Shown: positions 56,157-64,000 of the stretch, one piece after another
How positions within the stretch are numbered: the stretch's first letter is position 1
Layout: each line of letters opens with the position of its first letter
From: Bradyrhizobium agreste
GTDB taxonomy: Bacteria > Pseudomonadota > Alphaproteobacteria > Rhizobiales > Xanthobacteraceae
DNA length: 64,000 nucleotides
Reading direction: 5' to 3'
Assembly: GCF_016031625.1 (NCBI RefSeq)
Contig: NZ_JACCHP010000005.1
Coordinates: 186,001 to 250,000, forward strand
Translations under genes and position numbers: made by a program
The notes under the pieces: generated by a model
The model's input: the letters and a program-made list of their open reading frames with translations, nothing else
What the model was told of the DNA's origin: nothing
Databases searched by the model: none

Positions 56157-56969
56157 TCAGTGCGTGCCCGCCGTCGCCTCGCGCGCGAGCAGCGCGCGCG
56201 TCGCCGCCGTGACGTCGGCCTGTCGCATCAGGCTCTCGCCGACCAGGAACGTCGACATGCCGACGCGCTCGAGCCGGGCGAGGTCGGCGGGCGTGAAGAT
56301 GCCGCTCTCTCCGACCATCAGCCGGTCCGAAGGGATCAGCGGAGCCAAAGCCTCGCTGGTCGCGAGCGTGGTTTCGAAGGTCCTGAGATTGCGGTTGTTG
56401 ACCCCGATCATCGGCGAGCGAAGTCTCAGCGCCCGGTCGAGCTCGGCGCGGTCATGGATCTCGATCAGCACGTCCATACCGTAGGCGAGGGCGGCGTCTT
56501 CGAGGTCTCTTGCGGTGGCGTCATCGAGCGCCGCCATGATGATCAGAATGCAGTCGGCGCCATGCGCGCGCGCTTCCGCGACCTGATAGGTGTCGAACAT
56601 GAAATCCTTGCGCAGCACCGGCAGCAAGGTCGCCGTGCGCGCGGCCACCATGAAGTCGAGATGGCCCTGGAACGAGGGCGTGTCGGTCAACACCGACAGG
56701 CAGGCGGCGCCGCCGGCCTCATAGGCCTTTGCGAGTGCTGGCGGGTCGAAATCGGCGCGAATGAGACCCTTGGAGGGCGAGGCCTTCTTGATCTCGGCGA
56801 TCAGCGCGTAGCCGCCCTTGGCGTGCTTGGCCTTGATCGCGCGCAGGAAACCGCGCGGCGCGGAGGCGGCATTGGCTTGCGCCTCGACGGTGGAGAGCGG
56901 ACGTGCGCGCTTCGCGGCCGCGATCTCCTCGCGCTTGTAGGTCTCGATCTTGGTCAGGATGTCGGACAT
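56157..56969 (-). CDS. trpC: Indole-3-glycerol phosphate synthase
   Basis: A 270-residue TIM-barrel enzyme that closes the indole ring in tryptophan synthesis. The conserved '[12 protein letters not shown]' is near residue 57. 'Leu-Arg-Lys-Asp-Phe' near residue 119 is in the active site. 'Gly-Val-Asn-Asn-Arg-Asn-Leu' is near residue 187 and 'Val-Gly-Glu-Ser-Gly-Ile' near residue 220. Eight bases after trpD. A monofunctional TrpC, not fused to TrpF. Confidence 0.97.
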   Translation of the reverse strand: MSDILTKIETYKREEIAAAKRARPLSTVEAQANAASAPRGFLRAIKAKHAKGGYALIAEIKKASPSKGLIRADFDPPALAKAYEAGGAACLSVLTDTPSFQGHLDFMVAARTATLLPVLRKDFMFDTYQVAEARAHGADCILIIMAALDDATARDLEDAALAYGMDVLIEIHDRAELDRALRLRSPMIGVNNRNLRTFETTLATSEALAPLIPSDRLMVGESGIFTPADLARLERVGMSTFLVGESLMRQADVTAATRALLAREATAGTH

Positions 56970-56977
56970 GCGGGAGT

Positions 56978-57991
56978 TCAGCTGTTGGAGACCTTGACCA
57001 GGTGCTTCAGCTTCGCGTTGGCCGCGCCGCTGTCGATCGAGCGGACGCCGATCGCGACGCCTTCCTTGAGGTCCTTGGCGCGGCCTGCCACGACCAGTGC
57101 GGCGGCTGCGTTGAACAGCGCCACGTCGCGATAGGGACTCGGCTTGCCGTCGAGCACGCTCTGCAACGCGATCGCGTTGGCGTCGGCGTCACCGCCTTTG
57201 AGCGCACCGGCCTCGCAACGCGAGAGCCCGGCTTCCTCCGGCGTCACCTCGAAATTCCGGATTTCGCCGTTGTGCAGCGCGGAGACGAAGGTCGGGCCGG
57301 TGAGGGTGATCTCGTCGAGACCGTCGGAGCCGTGCACCACCCAGGCGGAGTCGGAGCCGAGGTTCTTCAGCACCTGCGCCAGCGGCTGCACCCATTGCCT
57401 GGAGAACACGCCGACCATCTGCCGCTTCACGCCGGCCGGGTTGGAGAGGGGGCCGAGCAGATTGAAGATCGTGCGCGTGGCGAGCTCGACCCGGGTCGGG
57501 CCGACGTTCTTCATGGCGGGATGGTGGGCGGGGGCGAACATGAAGCCGATGCCGCATTCGCGCACGCAGCGGCCGACCTGCTCCGGCTTGAGATCGATCT
57601 TCACCCCGAGCGAGGCCAGCACGTCGGCGGCGCCCGAGCGCGACGACAGCGCGCGGTTGCCGTGCTTGGCCACCGGCACGCCGGCGCCCGAGACGATGAA
57701 GGACGCGCAGGTCGAGACGTTGACCGAGCCGGAGCCGTCGCCGCCGGTGCCGACGATGTCGACCGCCTCGGGCGGCGCCTGGACGGTCAGCATCTTCGAG
57801 CGCATCGCCGCGACCGCGCCGGTGATCTCGTCCACGGTCTCGCCGCGCACCCGCAGCGCCATCAAGAGCCCGCCCATCTGCGAGGGCGTGGCCTCGCCGC
57901 TCATCATGGCATCGAAGGCGGAAGCGGCTTCGTCACGCGACAGGCTGGCGCCGGTCGCCACTTTTCCAATGATCGATTTCAGGTCGTCCAT
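56978..57991 (-). CDS. trpD: Anthranilate phosphoribosyltransferase
   Basis: A 337-residue enzyme that joins anthranilate and PRPP. The PRPP loop is '[14 protein letters not shown]' near residue 80. 'Lys-His-Gly-Asn-Arg-Ala' near residue 110 binds anthranilate. It is not fused to a TrpG glutaminase. No trpG lies next to it, unlike in some relatives, which suggests that a fused TrpE(G) exists elsewhere. It starts 14 bases after ppiD. Confidence 0.97.
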   Translation of the reverse strand: MDDLKSIIGKVATGASLSRDEAASAFDAMMSGEATPSQMGGLLMALRVRGETVDEITGAVAAMRSKMLTVQAPPEAVDIVGTGGDGSGSVNVSTCASFIVSGAGVPVAKHGNRALSSRSGAADVLASLGVKIDLKPEQVGRCVRECGIGFMFAPAHHPAMKNVGPTRVELATRTIFNLLGPLSNPAGVKRQMVGVFSRQWVQPLAQVLKNLGSDSAWVVHGSDGLDEITLTGPTFVSALHNGEIRNFEVTPEEAGLSRCEAGALKGGDADANAIALQSVLDGKPSPYRDVALFNAAAALVVAGRAKDLKEGVAIGVRSIDSGAANAKLKHLVKVSNS

Positions 57992-58005
57992 CGCGTGCTT
58001 TCAAC

Positions 58006-59913
58006 TCACTGGTTCGCGCCGGTCACCTGCGCGAAGGCGGCCTGATTAATGGTGGTCCCGATGTCGGTTTCAAGCTTGTTGACGTAGGAAGCGACCTGCT
58101 CCTCGGTCTGGGCGCGGTCGAGGCTCTCCTTCAGCTTCTTGACCGCGTCGGAGGCAAAGTCGACCGCGGGATCGACGATGTCGGTGACGCGGAAGAGGAT
58201 CACTTCGCTGCCGCCGCTCACGGCCGTCTGTCCGATGCCGTCCTTGGCGGTGCGGAAGGCGGCCGCCACGACGGTGCCGGGCACGCCGGCGGGCGAGTCG
58301 TCGCGCTTGAAGCCGGTCGTGGTCTCGACCCTGGCGCCGACAGCGGCGGCCTCGTCGGCGAGCTTGCCGCCGGCTTCGAGCTTCTGCACCATCTCGGTCG
58401 CCTTGGCCTTCAGCTTGGCCGCGATCTGGTCCTGGCGCCAGCGCGCCTCGACCTGATCGCGGACCTCGTCGAGATTGCGGTCGCGCGAGGGCGTGATGGC
58501 GAGCACGTCGTACCAGACATAGCCGCCCTTGAAAGAGATCGCGTCGTTGTCGACGCCGACGTCGGTGTTGAAGGCCTGCGACACCACGTCGAGGCCCTGC
58601 GGAATATTGGCGACCGGCTGGCCGTTCGGAGCGCGACCGGAGCGGTCGACGGCGTCGATGGTCACGGCGGTGAGGCCGAGCTTCTGCGCCGCGTCGATCA
58701 CGCTGGAGCCGCCGCCGCGCTCGTCTTCCATCTTGTCGCGGAGGTCGGCCACCTTGACGCGCGCACGCTCAGTCGCGATCTCACGTTTGATGTCGCCGGC
58801 AAGCTTGGCGTAATCGGCCTCGGCGCCCGGCTCGATCTTGTCGACCCTGACGATCGCGACGCCGAGCCCGCTCTGGATCGGCTGACTGATCTCGCCGGCA
58901 GGCAGCGCGAACGCGGCATCGCCGACGGCGGGCGTGAGCGAAGACTTGGTCACCAGTCCAAGATCGACGTCGGAGGCGCTCAGCCCACGCTCCTTGCCGA
59001 TGTCCTCGAACGACGTCCCGCCGACGAGGCGCTCGCGAGCGGCCTGCGCTTCGGCAACGTTCGGAAACACGATCTGCTGGATCTGGCGCTTTTCCGGCGT
59101 GCCGAGCCGGTCCTTGCGCTGCTCGAACAACTTCCTGGCGTCCTCATCGGAGACCTCGGTCCATTTGCCGATTTCTTCCGGCGAGATCACGACGAAGGCG
59201 ATCTTGCGATATTCGGGCGCGCGGAACTGGACCTTGTGATCCTCGAAATAGGCGGCAAGCGCCTCGGGCGAGGGCGGGTCGATCGCACCGGCCTGCGCCG
59301 CGTCGAGCCGGACGAATTCGATCGCGCGTTGTTCGTTCTGGTAGCGCGTCAGGACGTCGATCATGGCCTTCGGCGGCTCGAGGCCGGCGCCGATCGTGCC
59401 GGTGATCTGCCGGCGCAGCGATACCTTGCGCTGCTCGGCGACATAGCGCTGCTCGGTGTAGCCGAAATTGCGGATCAAGGCCTGGAAGCGATTGGCGTCG
59501 AAATTACCGCCGACGCCCTTGAAGTTGGGGTCGTTCATGATGAGCTGGCGGATCTGCTCGTCGGACTGGCCGAGGCCGAGCCGGCGCGCCTCTTCGTCGA
59601 GTGCGGCCTCGGCAATGGTCTGCTGCAGCACCTGGCGGTCGAGGCCGAAGGCGCGCGCCTGGTCGGGCGTCAGCGGGCGGCCGAACTGGCGGCTGATCTG
59701 CTGCAGGCGGTCGGTGTAGATCTGACGGAACTCGTTGAGCGAAATTTCCGTGCGGCCGATCTTGGCCACCGTGGACTGCCCGAAGCCGCGGAAGATGTCG
59801 GCGATGCCCCAAATGCCGAAACTGACGATCAACACGCCCATCACCACGGCCATAATGGTCTTGCCGAGCCAGTTCGATGAGGCCTTGCGCATTCCTCGGA
59901 GCATTTGGTCCAA
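58006..59913 (-). CDS. ppiD: Periplasmic chaperone / peptidyl-prolyl isomerase, PpiD type
   Basis: A 635-residue inner-membrane-anchored folding factor. One membrane segment (about residues 17-37) faces the protein to the periplasm. A SurA-N chaperone-like region follows (about 45-180). One parvulin domain lies near residues 255-355 with 'Arg-Gln-Ile-Gln-Gln-Ile-Val-Phe'. A second chaperone-like C-terminal part completes it. PpiD works with the Sec translocon on emerging secreted proteins. ATG 59913 gives family-like N-terminal positive charges. Confidence 0.93.
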   Translation of the reverse strand: MDQMLRGMRKASSNWLGKTIMAVVMGVLIVSFGIWGIADIFRGFGQSTVAKIGRTEISLNEFRQIYTDRLQQISRQFGRPLTPDQARAFGLDRQVLQQTIAEAALDEEARRLGLGQSDEQIRQLIMNDPNFKGVGGNFDANRFQALIRNFGYTEQRYVAEQRKVSLRRQITGTIGAGLEPPKAMIDVLTRYQNEQRAIEFVRLDAAQAGAIDPPSPEALAAYFEDHKVQFRAPEYRKIAFVVISPEEIGKWTEVSDEDARKLFEQRKDRLGTPEKRQIQQIVFPNVAEAQAARERLVGGTSFEDIGKERGLSASDVDLGLVTKSSLTPAVGDAAFALPAGEISQPIQSGLGVAIVRVDKIEPGAEADYAKLAGDIKREIATERARVKVADLRDKMEDERGGGSSVIDAAQKLGLTAVTIDAVDRSGRAPNGQPVANIPQGLDVVSQAFNTDVGVDNDAISFKGGYVWYDVLAITPSRDRNLDEVRDQVEARWRQDQIAAKLKAKATEMVQKLEAGGKLADEAAAVGARVETTTGFKRDDSPAGVPGTVVAAAFRTAKDGIGQTAVSGGSEVILFRVTDIVDPAVDFASDAVKKLKESLDRAQTEEQVASYVNKLETDIGTTINQAAFAQVTGANQ

Positions 59914-60127
59914 CTTGTTTGGTCAGGAGGGGAACGGAGCGCGTCTTAATGCAGATTCCACAAAAGCGCGTCACCAAATTGATCAATCATCATAAAGTGG
60001 CGGCTTTCCCCCCGCAACCTTGCCTCATGCCAAGGCGCGGCGCTGCGGCGAAAGAGCCTCTGGTCTCTGGAACTGCGGGAGCACCTCTGCTAGCGCATGA
60101 ACCAAACTCATTCTGCTGGATATTGAC

Positions 60128-60886
60128 ATGACCGACGCCATCCGGCCGCTGATCGCGGGCAATTGGAAAATGAACGGCCTGAAAGCCCAGGCTGCTGAAT
60201 TCGACGCCATGCTCAACGGCGCGGCAGACGTGGCTGGCAAGGCCGATCTGCTGGTCTGCCCGCCGGCGACCCTGGTTGCGGCGTTCGCCGAGAAGGCGCG
60301 CGGCAAGAAGGTCGCGGTCGGGGCCCAGGACTGCCATCCCAAGGCCTCCGGCGCTCACACCGGCGATATCGCCGCCGAAATGCTCGCCGATGCGGGCGCG
60401 ACCGCCATTATCGTCGGCCATTCCGAGCGCCGCGCCGACCACGGCGAGGGCGACGCGCTGATCCGCCAAAAGGCCGAGGCGGCCTGGCGCGCGGGGGCCA
60501 TTGCGATCGTCTGCATCGGCGAAACGCAGGGCCAGCGCGACGCCGGCCAGACCCTGGACATCCTGCGCGGCCAGCTCGCCGGCTCGCTGCCGGATGGCTC
60601 GACGGCGGCCAATCTGGTCGTGGCCTATGAGCCGGTCTGGGCGATCGGCACCGGGCTGACCCCAACAGCCAAGGATGTCGAGCAGATTCATGAGTTTATC
60701 CGGGAACTCCTGACCTCCCGGTTCAAGGCTGAGGGCGCGAAGATGCGGATCCTTTACGGCGGCTCAGTCAAGCCCTCGAACGCAGCCGAGCTGATGGCGG
60801 TGAGGAACGTCAACGGGGCGCTGGTCGGCGGTGCCAGCCTGAAAGCGGCCGATTTCCTTGCCATAGCCAAGGGCTGCCCTAACTAA
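60128..60886 (+). CDS. tpiA: Triosephosphate isomerase
   Basis: A 252-residue glycolytic enzyme that converts dihydroxyacetone phosphate and glyceraldehyde 3-phosphate. The active-site Lys is in 'Asn-Trp-Lys-Met-Asn' near residue 13, His in 'Val-Gly-His-Ser-Glu-Arg-Arg' near residue 99, and Glu in '[11 protein letters not shown]' near residue 169. It starts the forward group with secG and pyrG and is divergent from ppiD across 214 bases. Confidence 0.97.
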   Translation: MTDAIRPLIAGNWKMNGLKAQAAEFDAMLNGAADVAGKADLLVCPPATLVAAFAEKARGKKVAVGAQDCHPKASGAHTGDIAAEMLADAGATAIIVGHSERRADHGEGDALIRQKAEAAWRAGAIAIVCIGETQGQRDAGQTLDILRGQLAGSLPDGSTAANLVVAYEPVWAIGTGLTPTAKDVEQIHEFIRELLTSRFKAEGAKMRILYGGSVKPSNAAELMAVRNVNGALVGGASLKAADFLAIAKGCPN

Positions 60887-60916
60887 ACGCTGCGAACCCG
60901 AACCGTGGGTCCCAGG

Positions 60917-60950
60917 CACGATCGGGGTGGCAATGCCACTTCCGATCGTG
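60917..60950 (+). terminator. Long hairpin between tpiA and secG
   Basis: CACGATCGG (60917-60925) pairs with CCGATCGTG (60942-60950), and inside it TGGCA pairs with TGCCA. Only two or three central bases do not match. It lies 31 bases after the tpiA stop. The following bases are TAACACC, without a T-run, so it is not a classic terminator. Confidence 0.45.
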
Positions 60951-61031
60951 TAACACCGCGCAACTTCAGGAAAACCCGCGAAGCGCGATCGGCCGCCGTC
61001 AGGCGCCGCCCGCTTGTGACGGAAGGATATC

Positions 61032-61415
61032 ATGCAGACCGTTGTCATCGTCATCCACCTCATGATCGTCGCCGTCATGATCAGCGCCGTCCTGCTCCAG
61101 AAGTCGGAAGGCGGCGGCCTCGGCATGGGCGGCGGCGCGGGCTTCATGTCGAGCCGCGGCACGGCGAACCTTCTGACGCGGACCACCGCGATCCTGGCCG
61201 TCGGCTTCTTCCTCACCAGCCTGTTCCTGTCCTGGTATGCCGGTTACGACCGCAAGCCGTCGTCGATCATCGGCCAGCCCTCGCAGACCCAGCCGGCCGG
61301 CGGATCGCCGATCGCGCCGCCGACCTCGGGCGGCATCCTGGATTCGCTGAAGAAGGCCGACGAGCAGCAGCAGGCACCGGCGCCGACAGGCCCGCAGGTG
61401 CCACGTTCGCAATAA
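61032..61415 (+). CDS. secG: Protein-export membrane protein SecG
   Basis: A 127-residue subunit of the Sec translocon. It has two membrane helices (about residues 2-20 and 54-73) joined by a Gly-rich loop. The conserved 'Val-Leu-Leu-Gln-Lys-Ser-Glu-Gly-Gly-Gly-Leu' and 'Thr-Arg-Thr-Thr-Ala-Ile-Leu-Ala' blocks are intact. A Pro/Gln-rich cytoplasmic tail is usual in alphaproteobacteria. It stands between tpiA and pyrG, the normal order. Confidence 0.95.
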   Translation: MQTVVIVIHLMIVAVMISAVLLQKSEGGGLGMGGGAGFMSSRGTANLLTRTTAILAVGFFLTSLFLSWYAGYDRKPSSIIGQPSQTQPAGGSPIAPPTSGGILDSLKKADEQQQAPAPTGPQVPRSQ

Positions 61416-61569
61416 AGCAGGGGGGCCATGCAGGGCGGTGGCTACCGTCCCGCATCAACAATCCCCATCAAGGCACTGTCATCACTCTTCGTTTCGGCTC
61501 ACCCACAGGCCCGCAAAATCTTTGGGGTGGAAGACGAATCGCTTTGGCGAATCGTATTTGGGGGATTAG

Positions 61570-63213
<1,644 letters not shown>

Positions 63214-63292
63214 CGCACGCTCTCCCTTTGACGATCGCGCGTTTTGTTGCGACAAGGTCCCTGCAAGAACAACAATGCAGGGAATGAAGTCG

Positions 63293-63619
63293 ATGATTTA
63301 CGAAATGCGGATCTATCGTTGCGTGCCCGGCCGCCTGCCCGCGCTCCTGAAGCGCTTTGAGACCGCCACGCTGAAGATCTGGGAGAAGCACGGCATCAAG
63401 CAGGCCGGGTTCTTCACGACCGTAATCGGTGAATCCAACCAGGATCTGACCTATTTCCTGGCCTGGGAGTCGCTCGCCGAGCGCGAGACGAAGTGGGGCA
63501 AGTTCATCGCCGATCCCGACTGGACGAAAGCGCGCACCGAGAGCGAAGCCGACGGCCAGATCGTCGCCAACATCGTCAGCCAGATCCTGGCGCCGACCGC
63601 CTTCTCGGCGGTGAAGTAG
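63293..63619 (+). CDS. NIPSNAP-family protein
   Basis: A 108-residue ferredoxin-like (dimeric alpha/beta-barrel) protein beginning Met-Ile-Tyr-Glu-Met-Arg-Ile-Tyr-Arg-Cys-Val-Pro-Gly-Arg, the family start. 'Glu-Lys-His-Gly-Ile-Lys-Gln-Ala-Gly-Phe-Phe-Thr' and 'Leu-Ala-Trp-Glu-Ser-Leu-Ala-Glu-Arg-Glu' follow. An ATG at 63275 adds six residues and is possible. It lies between pyrG and kdsA; the function of such bacterial proteins is poorly known. Confidence 0.88.
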   Translation: MIYEMRIYRCVPGRLPALLKRFETATLKIWEKHGIKQAGFFTTVIGESNQDLTYFLAWESLAERETKWGKFIADPDWTKARTESEADGQIVANIVSQILAPTAFSAVK

Positions 63620-63734
63620 CGATCCCCCGCAGCGGCGAGCTCTGGCGCAACCCTGATATTCGAACGGCTCGGGCCGAATAGGGTTGATCCGACCCTCATG
63701 GCGGCTATGGTCGCGCCGAAACGAGGGAATTGTC

Positions 63735-64000
63735 TTGAGCTCTTCGAATTCAGCGGCGCCGGTCGTCACGATCGGCGGGGTCAAATTCGGCAATGACCTG
63801 CCGATTGCGATCATTGCCGGGCCCTGCCAGCTCGAAAGCCGCCAGCATGCGCTGGAGGTGGCCTCCGCGCTGAAGGAGGTCGCGGCGCGGCTGAACATCG
63901 GCCTCGTCTACAAGACCTCGTTCGACAAGGCCAACCGCACCAGCGCGGCGGCGGCGCGCGGACTGGGCCTTGCGCAGTCGCTGCCGATCTTCGCCGAGAT
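63735..64000 (+). CDS. kdsA: 3-deoxy-D-manno-octulosonate 8-phosphate synthase, N-terminal part
   Basis: The first 88 residues of KdsA, cut by the window edge. It starts with TTG (63735) after GAGGGA. 'Ile-Ala-Gly-Pro-Cys-Gln-Leu-Glu-Ser' near residue 32 and 'Tyr-Lys-Thr-Ser-Phe-Asp-Lys-Ala-Asn-Arg-Thr-Ser' near residue 60 are the PEP/arabinose-5-phosphate site. The enzyme makes KDO-8-phosphate for LPS core. Gene order pyrG-(NIPSNAP)-kdsA agrees with the alphaproteobacterial pattern. Confidence 0.93.
   Translation, partial: MSSSNSAAPVVTIGGVKFGNDLPIAIIAGPCQLESRQHALEVASALKEVAARLNIGLVYKTSFDKANRTSAAAARGLGLAQSLPIFAE

Overview
The window is 64 kb of GC-rich chromosome from an alphaproteobacterium. 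Gene order, small Rhizobiales-type proteins, an Omp25/31-like porin, LpxI instead of LpxH, an S2 with a long C-terminal extension and a GTTC-N7-GTTC SOS box all point to Bradyrhizobium or a very close relative. The genus is inferred, not proven. I saw no tRNA, rRNA, CRISPR array, prophage or transposase.

Layout. 0.5-8.7 kb: porin, a 32-residue protein, dnaE, a small lipoprotein, and a large secreted caspase-fold protein that has lost both catalytic residues and carries a Pro/Ala-rich tail. 8.9-23.8 kb: one long same-strand block, rpsB-tsf-pyrH-frr-uppS-cdsA-dxr-rseP-bamA-lpxD-fabZ-lpxA-lpxI-lpxB. It covers translation factors, isoprenoid and phospholipid precursors, outer-membrane assembly and lipid A. 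24.4-30.6 kb (minus strand): a ROK repressor, a GtsABC/MalK-type sugar ABC transporter and a short-chain dehydrogenase in one operon, with a perfect palindrome at the repressor start codon. 30.7-33.6 kb: gltA and gltX. 33.8-43.1 kb: an accessory stretch between gltX and comEC. It holds glnS with an NTF2-like gene, an operon of metallo-beta-lactamase hydrolase, TrpF-like barrel and adenosine-specific kinase, a YbhB protein, a type I glutamine synthetase, an SPW membrane protein, an MHS-family transporter and a decayed gene. 43.2-48.7 kb: comEC, a small conserved protein, lexA with its SOS box, and moeA. 48.7-55.5 kb: a second accessory stretch with two tiny genes behind a 16-bp palindrome, a HAD phosphatase, an FMN alpha-hydroxy-acid dehydrogenase, a CtpA protease and a Cache-GGDEF-EAL protein. 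55.6-59.9 kb: moaC-trpC-trpD-ppiD, on the minus strand and nearly without gaps. 60.1-64.0 kb: tpiA, secG, pyrG, a NIPSNAP protein and the start of kdsA.

How the parts work together. Most of the window is housekeeping: replication, translation, envelope building, TCA entry, tryptophan, molybdopterin, CTP and KDO synthesis. The lipid A and BamA genes share a block with fabZ and cdsA, so fatty-acid, phospholipid and outer-membrane supply lie together. The least explained parts are the MBL/TrpF-like/adenosine-kinase operon, the catalytically dead caspase-fold protein, and the two tiny genes downstream of a palindrome. None of these is proven to be a new system. The first is the best candidate.
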